A DNA stretch of 64,000 bases from Nannobrachium achirus (lineage: Eukaryota > Chordata > Actinopteri > Myctophiformes > Myctophidae), in contig OY997652.1 in the NCBI GenBank assembly GCA_963921795.1, forward strand, positions 17,755,440 to 17,819,439, read 5' to 3'. The notes beneath the pieces were generated by a model that ran no database searches, was not told where the DNA came from, and worked only from the letters and a program-made list of their open reading frames with translations. Shown here one piece after another: positions 13,126 to 42,087 of the stretch. Made by a program: the position numbers and the translations under genes. Each line of letters begins with the position of its first letter. The stretch's first letter is position 1.

Positions 13126-14429
13126 TCAGGCTCAGGAGATGAGGAAGTGATAGGAGTGGGAATCTCTTTAGGCACCTGAATAAAAAAAAAAAGCAACCAC
13201 TCCTTTATTCTTTTGACATGGAGGTATTCATGTTTCTGCTGCTAGTTTCTGAGCACTATCCTGTGGTTGACTAACTTAAGCTGCCCTCTGGACCTTGAGG
13301 GAGAAAAGAAAACATTAAGCCAGTAGAAACAGACAAAAAAATGAATGAGAGATGCAAAGGCAGTCTGACAGCTGTGTGCTGGAGGCTCCTATTAGCTTAC
13401 CACAACAGAATGAAAGTAGTTTGTTTCAATGCAAGTGTATGAACTGCTCCCTCAATAAGAGCTAGAGCAAATCTTTTGATAGCATGTTAGATAGGGCTTT
13501 GGCCGTAATATTTTGCATAGTTTGCAGTTAGCAGCTGTCTATCTACGAGGTGCATCAATCAGGTGCAGTATGCCTGGTTTGAGATGGCCTCAGGTAGTTC
13601 TTTACGTTTGCCATGCTAGCACATAGACTTGCTGACTCTATCAAATGATCAAAGGGGGTGTTGTAGATGCACTTATCTATGACAGGTTCAGATAATACCC
13701 AGCTCTCTATTTAGAATGATAGTCTCTCTCAGCACTGCTGAGAGGAGCCCGCAGCTCTGTCAGACATAGCCACTCATTACCTCTGACAATACTTAACTCT
13801 GCAAATAGCACAACCCATTTTAGAGAACCTGCCACTTTTGGCTTTCACTGCTGATCAATACAGCTATCAATTCATACAGCAATTTAAGAAGCCCAGCGCT
13901 GCAGGCTAGGGAGAGATTGAAGGGCACAGCCTTACTGTAGGCTACAGAAGGCCTTGTAAATGATCTGTGTAACAGCAGCTGACAGAACAAGGTTGAAAAC
14001 GGGAAAGTGCCATCATAACAACTAAGCACATGGAGGAAATGGAAACTCTATTAAATGATATTACTTACTATGTGTAGCAGCTCACAGGGGGGGGGGGGGG
14101 GGGTCCTGCATTTTTATAAAGTAAGCACCCGAAGTGGGTGCTTTGTTCTATGTAAGCAGTTTAATAACTACTTAAAGCTTAAGCCCTATACTTAATTGTA
14201 TAATGAATAGTGAAAATAGCTGATCTACAAGCTCACAATGCTTTCTTTATGTGGTTAAGTAAAGGAGAGATCTTTTCAATATCATTATCAATAGTTGCTT
14301 ATAATTTAATGCAACTGTGAATGAACAGAGTTGCAATAACACTTTTTATTTTATTTTATTTTTTTCAAATCAACGCAATCAATTTTTATCCTCAGCATTC
14401 TGGTAGTTGCCGTAAATAGTCTCTCAAGC

Positions 14430-14535
14430 CTAGCCTAGCACAGCCAGACAATCCACCCATGTTAAAACAAGGTGGGGATGTATACTGCAGTTAGTTAGCT
14501 GCATTAGTATATAGTCTGGCCAAGCCAGGCTATCT
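14430..14535. repeat. inverted-repeat fragment, related to 34585-34690
   Basis: Contains cccatgttaaaacaaggtgg; the reverse-complement relative (ccttgttttaacatggctgg) lies at 34585-34690. Confidence 0.55.
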
Positions 14536-14954
14536 CAAGCCAGCTCTTCCACAATCGTCAAAACATACAGAGCCTGTACTTCCACCTCCTAAAAGTCCCA
14601 CAAAGGAATCTGTCATCTATTTGTCATTTCCATTCACAAAAATCCTTTTTCAAATATCTTGAATATTTTGAATTTCCATTTCTGATAAGCAGCAAGGCAG
14701 CTAGGCTTCGATTAATTTGGCTTCCAGTAGGACTTGTTTGACTGCAAAGGCGAAATGGAAGTGGGGGAGGCGGGACACGCACTATATTTCCTACGCCTTT
14801 TGCCTCCGATGTACAGACTGTAAGGTGGAAGCGTCTGAAAATGGTGTGAGCCAACAGGTCTGTCTCGGGAGACTAGACTGAAAGTAACAGTTTCTTTCCT
14901 TTAACCCAGCAGGTTCCCCAAAGCTGTCAGCAGCTAGAGCCTCAGTGAGCCACT

Positions 14955-31814
<16,860 letters not shown>

Positions 31815-32993
31815 GACCTGGTACTGCCTCACAGCAGGGCACAGAAAAAGATAAATATTTCGTATACTTTATGGGCAGAATATTATCAATTTGGGAAGAC
31901 CACTCTACAATAAGACATCCTTTTTTATTTGTGCATGTATTTGTAGAAGGCTCTGTGTTACAAACCTGAAAAGGTAAATGATAATCATTCGAGGGACAAG
32001 TTTATTTCAAGATTGTATTCTTGTTTGTATATTTTGTAAGACCATTCATGTACTGTATGTCTGCATTTCCCAATCCCAGTGCTGTGCACCAAGTCAGGAT
32101 GAAACTTATTTTCGTTTTGCTGTTTTCTTTAGAAACTCTATGGCTATAGATTATTTGCAGGCAATGCCTCTGTAGTTCTTCATAGGGTGCCATAATAGAC
32201 ATTACATTATGGAATGAAATGGGCAGAACTCCAGGCTGCATAATTTGGCATTTATTCTTCTTTTAAACAATCAGTGATGGTAAATTGTGCATTACAATGA
32301 AATTGAAATTGAAACCTACCGGTAACTTAAAAATGGGAATTGTGTCTTTGATATGAAAAATGTGAATATGCTGTTAATATGTTTTGGCATACGTCTTTTT
32401 ATGCTGCTGCTTTTAGAGGACATTTTTTTTATTAGTAATTTAACTTAACTTAACTTCTTTCTTTGGTACATTGTTTATTATTGATTATGTTTTTGGCATT
32501 ATTGATTTATGGCATACCAGGCACAAACTACAGTCTAGTTCCTTAAATTAGCCATTGCAGAATGTGCTGGCCATGGTAAGATCTTACTTTTAAGTTATTT
32601 GTGTGATATGTGAGCATCCAGGATTGTCATGTTTGATCAGTTAGGTAGTTATTATGGTGCACAGCACAGCATATTGTAACACATCCACTCCATACTCAAA
32701 CCAATGCTGTGGCATTGAATTCATGCAGGATCTACAATTTCTTTTGATTATCTTTTTTTGTTGACTTTTTGAAGAAAGTGAAAGCATGGCTAATAGGTAA
32801 ATTGTCTTATTATGTTTTTCCTTTCATCAGATGTATTTCACTGGATTGTTGTGACCCAAACTGTCTCACAACACCTTGACACACTGGAGTGCCACACTGG
32901 AGAGCGCAGGCCTTCCCAATCATTGACAATACCTTCTTTGTAGGGCTATATACCTGACAGCTAATTTGTGCAATCGTCATATGACCGCTTCGC

Positions 32994-33324
32994 TAGGGCT
33001 GGGCGATATGAACTTCAAATCGATATCACGATTATTTCAAACTCGATTACAATATGAACGACAATGAAGTAGTAAAACTACCGTGGCTCACAACACATCG
33101 CATTGTGATGCATTGAGAGCTTGTAGATCTCCTATTTGCGTCAATAACACAGGGTTAATTGGTTAATCAGACTAGGCAATTTAGTCGATTATAAAAAATC
33201 TATTCGTGTTTTCATGTTGATTCGTTGATATATAAGAAATAAAAAATATATTCTAAAAAAAATAGTTGATTATTTGATTAACCTACATGAGCACTATTAA
33301 GTTTCTATATATTGCCCAGCCCTA
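32994..33324. mobile_element. MITE with TAGGGCTGGGC ends
   Basis: The inverted ends are tagggctgggcgatat and atattgcccagccctat. It contains a diverged hairpin-family core (33087-33136). No exact target duplication found. Confidence 0.65.
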
Positions 33325-33697
33325 TGCAGCATCGCTCAACAAAAATAAATGATTTCTCTGCTGGAAAACGTGATGTCATTGTGTCAAATTACTGATTCTC
33401 AGTTGAAGTCCAGTTATTTTCGTCGAGTGACATGGAGTGGCAAGTATATAATTAGGCTTGATGGCTTAAACTGTATGACTGAGTAGATCTTTGTCTCTGC
33501 ACTAGTTCAATGATGCTGACTATTCCTCAGCCTGTTGAGCTCTGTTAAATGGCAGACTGTCTCCATGATTACAAAGTGCAATTATTATATATGGAATTGT
33601 GAGCCCTCTCCATAGAGTATGTTGTTAAAATTATTACATTTGCAATGTATGACCCTAGTCCCTTACCCACTTTGCCTATTCTTAATTAAGATTGTCA

Positions 33698-33703
33698 AAT
33701 AAA
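33698..33703 (+). promoter_or_regulatory. poly(A) signal candidate for fam222a
   Basis: AATAAA followed within about 20 bases by a T-rich stretch (tttttctaagctctgtatgtg). It is placed 1.9 kb after the fam222a stop. Confidence 0.35.
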
Positions 33704-34260
33704 TACATTTTTCTAAGCTCTGTATGTGTTATGGTTATTACATTATACACAACATTACATTTCAGCCAGCACAGGAATACATTTTTGAATAATAATTAGA
33801 TGAGACATTTTCTGCTAATTACAGTATATGAAGTTTTAGTTTTGGTGAAGTAATGTATGAAGTGAAACCACAAGAGTATGCAGTCACATCATATTTGTAT
33901 TATAACTACTCTTACTTTAGTTTAGAAAGGCATGTCTATTATAATTTTATTCTGTTGATTATTTGAATCACACTGAACTTGTTCATTGAAATTTGTTTCT
34001 ATTTTGATATTAGTGGGAAGGCGGAATTTATTCCCTACAGTGACTTCATTATCATAGTCTAGATGCATATTTGCTTGGGGCAGGAGCCAGTGAAACCTTG
34101 AAAGAATCATATATATGGAAATTGGAAGGCCATCTCTTTCTGTGGTTTTGCATTTCTGTATGAAATCCCTCAGGATAAATGTGCAAGAATATATTACTTT
34201 TAATAATATATATCATCCCAATCCCATTATTCAGAAATGACATCTCAGCTATTGAATACT

Positions 34261-34418
34261 AAAGCCAGATTTATGCTTCAGCGACAAATTGTCATGCGAT
34301 ATTCACTCGACGAAAATGCGATTTTCAACTGGAAATTTACATTTTCAATTGAAGATTTCTGTTGTAAATACTGGTATGATATTTTTGTTGAGTCGCACTG
34401 AAGAATAAATCTGGCTTT
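34261..34418. repeat. AAAGCC foldback without core hairpin
   Basis: Arms aaagccagatttatgcttca and its inverse (gaagaataaatctggcttt) close a palindrome about 158 bases long. The centre is taken up by ttttcaactggaaa sequence. Confidence 0.75.
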
Positions 34419-34584
34419 GGAAATGCTCAAAATGTGTTTTCTTCTTTTTAAATGTGCTCATAATATTGACCTGCTATTTAAGCACTGGCTAAGATGCCTT
34501 TTGGATCAACAAAAACGATAGCACTTCTTTGGGTAGGGGGGAGGTATTTAGACAATACCTCTTGTCAACCATCAGTGGCCCTAC

Positions 34585-34690
34585 TCTAGCCTGGGGCCAG
34601 CCTAGATACTAATGCATCTAGCTAACTAACTGCAGTATTCCCTCCTTGTTTTAACATGGCTGGGATGTCTAGCTCAGCTAGGCTAGCCCT
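34585..34690. repeat. inverted-repeat fragment
   Basis: A relative of 14430-14535 in opposite orientation. Ends tctagcctgg and ctaggctagc are partly complementary. Confidence 0.5.
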
Positions 34691-35121
34691 ACTCAACCAC
34701 AGGACGTAAAGGTCTCTCTCAATGGAAGAGTATGGAGACCACCTCTAACCATTGTGTTGATAGCATACTGCACTAATCATGCAGTTTGGTTAAAATAACA
34801 TTCACACAAAAAGTTATGGGTTTAATGCTTTAATGTTAGAATTAGATGCACAAATTAAAATAAAATAAGGATGTCCTCTGTGAATGCCTGGCGATGTATA
34901 GACCTCTTTAGAGTGATTTGGTGTTGAGTCTCAGCTTGTCACTGAGACGTTGCTGTAATTGAATTCCTGTCTTTGGGCCTATTGTCTTCTGGCTTTGCTC
35001 GGGGGCCTCTCTTCATCCTATGTGCCAGACTGTTCAGGCCGGGCCTAGAGGCAGCTGTGCTGCTGATAAAACTGCAGGATTACAGGCCCTGCTCCTCTCG
35101 CTCAGTCAGTCAGGGAAGATT

Positions 35122-35275
35122 AAAGCCTGATTTAATTCTTCGTCGTACACCGGTGCCGCAGTGCCGAACAAAGCCGATCTTTAAGCTCACAATGTATCGC
35201 AGATGTGACGCAATATAAGCTTGAACGTCAGCTATTTTCAGCATGCAACTCTGTCGTATGATGCAGCCTAAGGCC
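35122..35275. repeat. AAAGCC element with hairpin core
   Basis: Arm aaagcctgatttaattcttc, then gtcgtac, the core half-sites at 35173-35237, gtcgtatgat and agcctaagg. It shows the full order of the family. Confidence 0.7.
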
Positions 35276-36014
35276 TTAATTAGGCATTAGCTGGGTCCCT
35301 TTGGGAGGAAAACAGGAGCCACTCTGGCCTGCAGCAAAACAGTCCCAGTGGGGCCACGGTGTAGATAACAGAGGAAGATTGGGAAGAGAGTCAGGGGAGG
35401 AAGAGGATGGTTGATCTGGAAGATTAGGACAGAAGAGTTCGAAGAGGGTGGATTTCCCCCCCAGTTATCAGTATCTTCTTTGAAATACTGTCTGGTCAAA
35501 TTACGTTGTTATTCAACATCAGCCTTTCTTGATGAATTCTGCTGCTATTTTTGCCACAGGGCAAGGTTCAAGTCAAATTGACACACCAAAAATGTAATGT
35601 ACCGTAGCAATAGTCTATTGGCGCTAACTGGCACTGCTTTAAATGCTTAAAAGACTTTCTTTTAAAATCACTATGTACCCTTGTGTTCTGTGCAAGTGCT
35701 GATATCTTTACCACTGATAATAGAGCCTGACCGCTTGCTCTGGAGGTGAATTGAATCTTGACCTTCAGGTCAAAATTCATTTCAAACCAGAAACAGGATC
35801 GTGTCAAAGGTCATGTCTCACCTAGACACAGGATCTAAATGTCTCAATAGAAGACTAGGGAGACAAAATACAATCACCCCAGTTGTAAGTTATATTGTAT
35901 TAACATACTGTACCATACAGATTGGACATTTTAAAATATTTATAAGAAAGATATATAGTACCACATTAACAACAATTAAATTGTCACCTACACAAAAAAT
36001 GATTAAAATCACAC

Positions 36015-37731
36015 AAGTATTGTTTTGATTATAAATATTTTTAATGAGTTCTATATGTAATTTGAGTCTTTAGAAGATAAAATGAAAAAGGTGCAGACAA
36101 ACTGCAATTTCTTTAAACTAGACTTGTCCAAGTTATTATGGAAGCATCCATGGTATCCATCCTGAAACTGGAAACCAAGCAAATGTCTCCTCCCAGAGGA
36201 TGAAAAGTGAATAGCTTGTGTTTCAGTCACTGGTTAGACTGACTTGAATTAACTACTTCATTTCACATCAATCTTCAATCATCAAAAAATTACTTCGTTT
36301 TTTGTATATCTACAAACACATAACTGAAGTACCAGCATGTATAAAGAAAACATAACGCCTGTATCAGACCAATAAATAAATACATTCAATGAACGTTCTA
36401 ACCAACACAGAAATGTTTTCTAGTGTAGCCGATTTCTGTAATAGTACATTAAAGGTGCATTTCACCCATTTTCATCCTATGTTTGTATTGGTCCTCACTA
36501 ACACTAATGCTCATAAGATGGCACCATTTCTGTTTACTCCTACCATTCACCATTAGCTTTTCTATTAGCTTGGAATCACCATAGATGTTGATTCTAAGCT
36601 AACAGAAACTACACAGCCTCACTCTTCCTGGAAAGTTAGCATGCTGAAATAGAAGCCATTGTTTTTGCATTAATAAAAAAAGGGGGGGGGGAAGTACACT
36701 TGTCTAAAATCACCAAACCTTCCTACCAATTATGTCAGTGGTAGGTAGGTTTCTGAACTGTCCATAGCCCTCCTCTGAGACACAGAGAGTGAGTAGACAG
36801 AAGTGGTTCCATCTTATAATGAGCATGAGTGAGGACTAATTATATGAAGATGGGTGGTGTGGTCCTTTAAATGCGACATAAAACAGCATTCTGAGGGGAA
36901 AAAAGACTGAGCTACAAGCAGTGATTAAATAACTGAAGTTATATTGCCATATTGGCAACAGATTTAGAGTTGAGGGTAAATGTCTTCACATTTAGCATGC
37001 TAACACAAGGACAAAAATAAAACAAAACACACTACATTCAACTATTGATTTGTTCAGTGTAACTCACAGTGAATCTCACACCATGGTGCAGCAATTTCAC
37101 ACAAGGCACTAACTGGATTAGAATAATCGAATGGGCTCCTGATTGCATGAGGATGTTAACATCTCCAGGTAGTACTGGTATACTAACTTTAATTATTGGA
37201 GATAATTTGCTAAAACTGTCACACGGTAGAGAATAGATTAGGCAAGAGCCCTGGGAATTGGGCCAGTGCCTATGTGTGTGTGTATTCTATTCGATTGAAG
37301 CAGACTCTCCCTAGGATAGCACCTGGAATAACACCGTTTGGTTCTCATCTCATAATATTCAAAAACAGCTTGCTGCGAGTGAGCAGCAGGCTACACAAAT
37401 GTGTTAAACAATCAGCACAAGAGCTGCTACACCAAAGCTGTAAAAAAAATCCTGCGATTTTATCTATACTTTCACACACACACCAAAAGACACACATTTC
37501 TGGTGTAACGTTAAGAACAAAGGTATTACTATTTGGTATAGGAGGAATGTGGTTAAGAATAAATACTAAAACGGAGTGGAACCAAAATAAGTTCTTATGG
37601 TAACACTTCGATCCTGAAAATCCTGGACTATGCTGTGACACCTGAGAGGGGTTAAAAAAAAACAAAGAGGCCTGTGAGAATGAATTATGCAGGATACTCC
37701 AGTCCAGTCCAGTCCAGTATGTCTGGCGACA
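36015..37731 (-). other. gltp: gltp 3' UTR (tentative)
   Basis: No coding signal is seen. A minus-strand ATTAAA at 36045-36040 is the best poly(A) signal I noticed, about 1.7 kb after the stop. A TTAA-flanked inverted-repeat element occupies 36449-36870. If transcription stops earlier, the distal part is intergenic. Confidence 0.3.
36449..36870. mobile_element. TTAA-flanked MITE in gltp 3' region
   Basis: TTAA lies at both ends (36449-36452, 36867-36870). The imperfect inverted ends are aggtgcatttcacccatttt and aggaccacaccacccatctt. A TTAA target is used by piggyBac and Kolobok transposons. Confidence 0.6.
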
Positions 37732-37914
37732 TCAAACAGTGTAGTCCAGCTCTGCATTCAGAGCTGTGTACATCCCATAAACGGCATCTACTGTGGCGGT
37801 GTAGTTGATCAAGAACTGACGAACGTCGGCCAAACAGTCGTCCTCGTTCACCTCCTCACCCTTTGACAGTGCCTTGAGGAAATCTGATCTGTAGGGTGCG
37901 GCGAGCAGCGCTGC
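37732..37914 (-). CDS. gltp: gltp exon 5 (coding part)
   Basis: The exon encodes residues 150-209 and the stop at 37734-37732. It contains APYRSDFLKALSKG and the C-terminal Y207-T-V. Confidence 0.96.
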   Translation of the reverse strand, partial: AALLAAPYRSDFLKALSKGEEVNEDDCLADVRQFLINYTATVDAVYGMYTALNAELDYTV

Positions 37915-40900
37915 CTGCAAAGCACAACAAAGCCAATGTTTATAGATCTTCAGATAAGTGTTGGTTTCCTCAACTGGAACAGGTGTTCTGGGGGGGGGGG
38001 GTCTCCAGATGATTAGCTTAACGTGAAACGTTGTTTTCTCACTCAACAGTAAACAAACCAACCAAGATAAAGTATAAGTGTATAGAGGGTATCTATATCT
38101 GCACATTTCTAAAATGACAATAAGGACTTTTAAGACCCCTTAATACCTCTAAAATAAAATAAAAATTACATTCTCCGAATTGTCAAATATTAGAGGCCGA
38201 AATTGTGAAAATAGCCGATCTACTACGCCTCGCAGCGTTGTGAGCATGTAGATCGGCTATTTTCACAATAGAACTGTGTTAAAAAAAAAATGTAATGCCT
38301 CAAGTCTTACAACTCCAAGTGCTCATCAGGGTGGGGGGGGGGGGGGGGGGGGGGGGGGTCCCCAGTTCAAATATGATTATCTTGGGGGACGCAACCTGAA
38401 AAGGTTGAGAACATTTGGACAAGAACATTTGGACTACCTTTTTTCACCAACGAAAACTGAATAAAAACTAAATAAACTAAGCTATGATGACTAAGCTATG
38501 ATGACTAAGACTAAGACTAAATGTATTGACAATTTCATCAACAAATAAAAACTAGGCCATAATGTTAGGGAGAAGAGATCCAGCGCTCGGGTGTTGCGCT
38601 CTGAAAATAGCAGATCTCTGTTATTTCCAGCATGCAATCAAGTGTAAAACCAGGCATTTACGTCAGGTTAAAAAGTCTGGTCACTCATGCGCTTCAGACG
38701 CAGCAACTTCCCTTTTCACTTCCATTATTGAGGAGAAAAGGTCTGGATTGAGCCGTTGCAGCGACTTCACAGCACTGAAGTGTGTTGAGTCCAACATGAC
38801 TGCAGCTAATCAAATTAATAATGGGTGTGTTCGTTTTAGGTGTGCCTAGAGCCATGGGTGTGCCAGTGTGCAAGCAGAGTTGCAAGTATTGTCAATTCAT
38901 ATTTGCACACCTAAATCTAACACTCATTTTATTATAAGCTATGTTTCTTAAATCATGATTACTATAAGGTTATTAATGTCACGGTCAGTCTTATACACAG
39001 AGTACACTGACTGCCATGTTTTTATCTTGCTGTAGTTTATCTCTTTTTTTAACTTGAAAATGAACTACAAAATCTGCCTAGGGTTTCTTTCATCCCCCTT
39101 TAAGATTCAGATATAATGCCTAGTGTGAGCTATTGATAATATTACATAAGGTATATCTGAAGTTCTCTTTGGCCTGAAAATAAGGGGCGGTGTATGCCTT
39201 ATAATATGTAAACGTACAACAATAGAAGCAATAAAACGAATGGACAAGAGTATACGAAACCAGCAAACTGCCAAGTTCTGACTGATATGGTACTCATTAC
39301 TCACCTTGAAGACTTTCTGGACTATCCAGCCATGATATCTCTTCAGTGCCTGTTCATAAGCTTTGGTGATGTTGACACGGATAAGGTTTGGGTTGTTCTC
39401 ATCTCTCTCTCCATCTGCTAAACTCTGCAGCAGGATCTGGATGAAACGGAGACCCCTGCAAGAGAATGAGCCTCTTGGGTCATCATGTTTAGCTACGGCT
39501 AGGCATTAGGCAAAAATATATATACCATCTCAAGTTGTGATATGAGTCATCCGTCATCTATCATCTGTGAATTTTGTTATCGTAATATTGTGATATGGCA
39601 TAAGAGTTGTCTTTTCCCGATTGTAATCATGGTGTCAGCCAGGTATTAATGATTTCAACAGCCTAATGCTGCATTCACACTGAGAGAAGCCAAGCTAATG
39701 GTTTGCTTGGTAATTCAATGTATTCTCTATGTAAACCAGCTTTAAAAAATTCCAAGCTTTTTTTCCAGCTTGGAATAAAAAAAAAAGCTGGTTTGCATAG
39801 AGAATACATTGAATTACCAAGCAAACCATTAGCTTGGCTTTTCTGTATGTGCATTAAACTTTGAAAAAGTCTCAAAAATCTTAGCCCACAACACATGTGT
39901 TGTGAGCTTGGAGATCATCTGTTTTATATCACAATACCCTCAGAAATATAGTGATGTCGGATTTTGCCAGACTTGTTTAGTCCAGACATGCTGTTTCACA
40001 GTTGATGATAATGTGCCTTTGGAAAGTACCCTCGGTTTAACATTCAACACACATCACACAGGCTCTACACACTGCAGGCTACCCACCTCTTCAGCCACAT
40101 GAGGGCTAAGGTCGCCCCAACCTTTGGCCATTCTGTTCCATGGGCTTCCCTCTCGCTCTCCAGGATCTGCTGGAGAGTTGCATACTTGGCAGGGTCCTTG
40201 TTGTAAATTCCTCTTATTTTCTGAAAATGTAGACACCAGTACATAAACATGCATTACCTTATTCATCCTAAATTCACAACACTGATATTAAAGCTGCATT
40301 CTGTATCTTTTATATCCTATATCGGGATATGAACCCAGGTCTAGCCATGTGTCCGGGGGAGACATTGCACCTATGAGCTTCAGTCAGTACTACTCCTCGA
40401 CTAGGTTTTCTACCTTTCTACCAGGGTCTAAAATTTAATCTCTCAATGGAAGGAAGAGTAGGGAGAACACCTCCAACCACTGCAGAGGTGCTAGTAATAT
40501 ATTCTATTAAAATACTCGAACCTACAGATTATTGGGGCGCCTGCTGGCCTACCGGTCCAGGTGCATATACCACATAGGCTCAGTGTGGCCTGACAGCACG
40601 TCACTGGTTCGATTCCCGATCCCGGTGACCTTTTCTGCGTGTCACTCCCCATCTCTCTCCCCGTTATTAGCTGTCAGTCTACTATCCTATCAATAAAGGC
40701 ATAAAAGCCCAAAACATATGAAAAAAAAAGAAAGAAAGAACAGAAAAAATATATAGCCTATATACATATACAGATTATTGTTTAAAAATTAAAAATAAAG
40801 TCCCAGATTGCATCTTTAAAATGGCTAGTATTCATAACAGTCAGTAACCCTACTACTATGAATGCACATTGCACAATACTGTAATTCCTAGGCTATTTAT

Positions 40901-41630
40901 ACATGTGTTTCAGAACTTCCAGTTTCTTACCGTTATGTTGCCATTAATGTCTGACTTAATGGGTGCAAATACTGCTGACCCTAGACAGTCTGAAAGAGAA
41001 ACAGAACATAGAGAGACATTTGAGCCAAGTACAATTAAATATGAATGAATCCTCACAAATACCACCAGGCCAGTGGGGACGTGCCATGCATGGGGGCTGC
41101 TGACTAGAAATCAGTCAACTTATTGTGAAGAATGCGGCGAATCTTCTGGGGTCAATAAAGGGTCCTTTCACAGGCTAAAGTCACAATGACGCCAATGTGT
41201 GTACTGTAGGCTACCGTAGCCTAGTGTTCAGTGCAATGCACTCACTACAAAACCACTCAGAATCTCCAGACTGCAGCGCCTACTGTGTAAGCCTCCGACA
41301 ATGTATTTTCTGGTACCCTATTATCCCTATGCGTGTGCACTGTGCATTCGTTACATTGTTACGTCGTGTATATAGCAATACTAGCTGGTGTGATTGAAGA
41401 TGTTTTTTTTCCTTATTTTTATTGAGAAATACGGTACGTTTTAAAAGAAAGGCAATGGCAATGTAGCCTAGTATAAGTATTCGCTATAGTTCGAAGGCAA
41501 AGTCGCATTCAGTTCAGGTGTACTTACCAAAGAAAGGTGGAAGATGAGATACGGACTCCAGAAACAACTTTGTGTCAAGTACATTATCAGCAGGTAGCTC
41601 TTTGAATTTGTTGTCCAGTAGAAGAGCCAT
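37732..41630 (-). CDS. gltp: gltp, glycolipid transfer protein, 5 coding exons
   Basis: Exons on the minus strand are 41630-41528, 40989-40931, 40220-40087, 39455-39305 and 37914-37732. All have GT-AG boundaries and matching phases. The product has 209 residues, exactly the human GLTP length. The fold is all-helical and carries a single glycosphingolipid between membranes, mainly at the cytosolic face. The known sugar-headgroup and lipid-contact residues are present at the human numbers: D48, N52, K55, W96, H140 and Y207. The protein ends in a Tyr-Thr-Val tail. The start codon is the first ATG, in the family MALL context. The gene converges with fam222a and lies downstream of git2 on the same strand. 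A large foldback repeat lies in intron 3 and a hairpin-bearing repeat in intron 4. This is the GLTP gene itself, not the GLTPD/CPTP paralogues, judged by length and tail. Confidence 0.97.
38130..38420. mobile_element. hairpin-bearing repeat in gltp intron 4
   Basis: In reverse orientation it shares tgtcaaatattagaggc, the hairpin (38202-38269), tcaaatatgattat and cctgaaaaggttgagaac with the two git2 composites (54712-55142, 55817-56332). It contains a G-run at 38330-38358. Confidence 0.7.
39305..39455 (-). CDS. gltp: gltp exon 4
   Basis: The exon encodes residues 99-149 and includes H140 in YHGWIVQKVFK. The donor is aag/gtgag. Confidence 0.95.
39687..39840. repeat. long foldback (arms about 60 bp) in gltp intron 3
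   Basis: The arm aagccaagctaatggtttgc ... ctctatgtaaaccagcttt is repeated inverted with one or two mismatches. The loop is A/T-rich and has a small inner stem ttccaagc/cttggaa. Confidence 0.93.
40087..40220 (-). CDS. gltp: gltp exon 3
   Basis: The exon encodes residues 55-99. It starts with K55 and holds W96 in ALMWLKR, the tryptophan that stacks on the sugar. The donor is aag ag/gtgggt. Confidence 0.95.
40533..40720 (+). mobile_element. tRNA-derived SINE, copy 3
   Basis: B-box GGTTCGATTCCC, body ttctgcgtgtcactccccat and tail tcaataaaggcataaaagcc. It is the least decayed copy, in gltp intron 2. Confidence 0.8.
40931..40989 (-). CDS. gltp: gltp exon 2
   Basis: The exon encodes residues 35-54 and carries the headgroup residues D48 and N52 in SDINGNIT. 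The acceptor is ctctttcag and the donor is acg/gtaag. Confidence 0.95.
41528..41630 (-). CDS. gltp: gltp exon 1 (coding part)
   Basis: The exon encodes residues 1-34 plus one base. It begins MALLLDNKFKELPAD and ends SHLPPFF. The donor is tttg/gtaagt. Confidence 0.95.
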
Positions 41631-41900
41631 AGTACAACTGTCTGGAACTACAGCCTTGAAAGCCTCGCAGACAGTTATAAGTAACGTACAGTACAGTAGT
41701 AGTAAATAGCGTTCGAGAGAGGAACCCGGAACTGTCGTTCCTCGTGTCTCATGTCACGTTAGTCCGAAAATATCCGACCTCCAAGCTCACTACGCGTCGC
41801 GTACGCGACGCGCCGTGAGCTTGGAGATCGGATATTTTCGCCGCGGCGCACCGTCGTACGACGAGGTCCAGGCTGACGCGAGACGCGCCCACACCCAAGG
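41631..41900 (-). promoter_or_regulatory. gltp: gltp 5' UTR and promoter region
   Basis: CpG-containing sequence upstream of the gltp ATG. A 76-base near-perfect palindrome (41765-41840), a member of the window-wide hairpin family, begins 135 bases upstream of the ATG. Confidence 0.4.
41765..41840. repeat. near-perfect 76-bp palindrome by the gltp promoter
   Basis: Arms cgaaaatatccga-ctccaagctcac and the inverse enclose a CpG-dense centre (gcgtcgcgtacgcgacgc). The right flank carries gtcgtacgac as in other AAAGCC elements. Confidence 0.93.
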
Positions 41901-42087
41901 ACGCGCCCCTATCAGTTTCTTCTGTTCAGCTGCAGGTGAGAGCAGCAGCTGTGGGATGTTTAATGTCCACGCATCATCAGACACAGACACACAAGACAAC
42001 ATAAAAACAGTGGTGGAAAAAGTACTCGCATGTTTTACTTGAGTAAAAAAAAAAAGTCTCAATACTGCAAATTAGAAATACTCTTGT

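Larger units (their letters stand above)
3661..14954. other. non-coding region upstream of fam222a exon 1
   Basis: No coding exon is recognised. It contains a Mutator-like element (6828-7282), SINEs (8856-9010, 10480-10860), a hAT-like element (10053-10320), hairpin copies (6591, 13084, 14213) and scattered unique sequence. Part is probably a fam222a intron if the promoter is near 3.3 kb. Confidence 0.5.
31815..33720 (+). other. fam222a: fam222a 3' UTR (probable)
   Basis: The stretch is AT-rich and has no coding signal. A candidate poly(A) signal AATAAA lies at 33698-33703, about 1.9 kb past the stop, so cleavage would fall near 33720. Earlier AT-rich signals may also be used. An inverted-repeat element (32994-33324) lies inside it. 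Length and end are inferred, not shown. Confidence 0.4.
33721..36014. other. intergenic spacer between convergent fam222a and gltp
   Basis: No gene seen; TRPV4, expected here from human order, is absent. It contains a foldback at 34261-34418, an inverted-repeat fragment at 34585-34690 and a hairpin-family copy at 35122-35275. Confidence 0.5.

Noticed and set aside
32994..33324. Claiming a target duplication for the TAGGGCTGGGC MITE
   Set aside because: The 8 bases on each side (cgcttcgc and tgcagcat) do not match.
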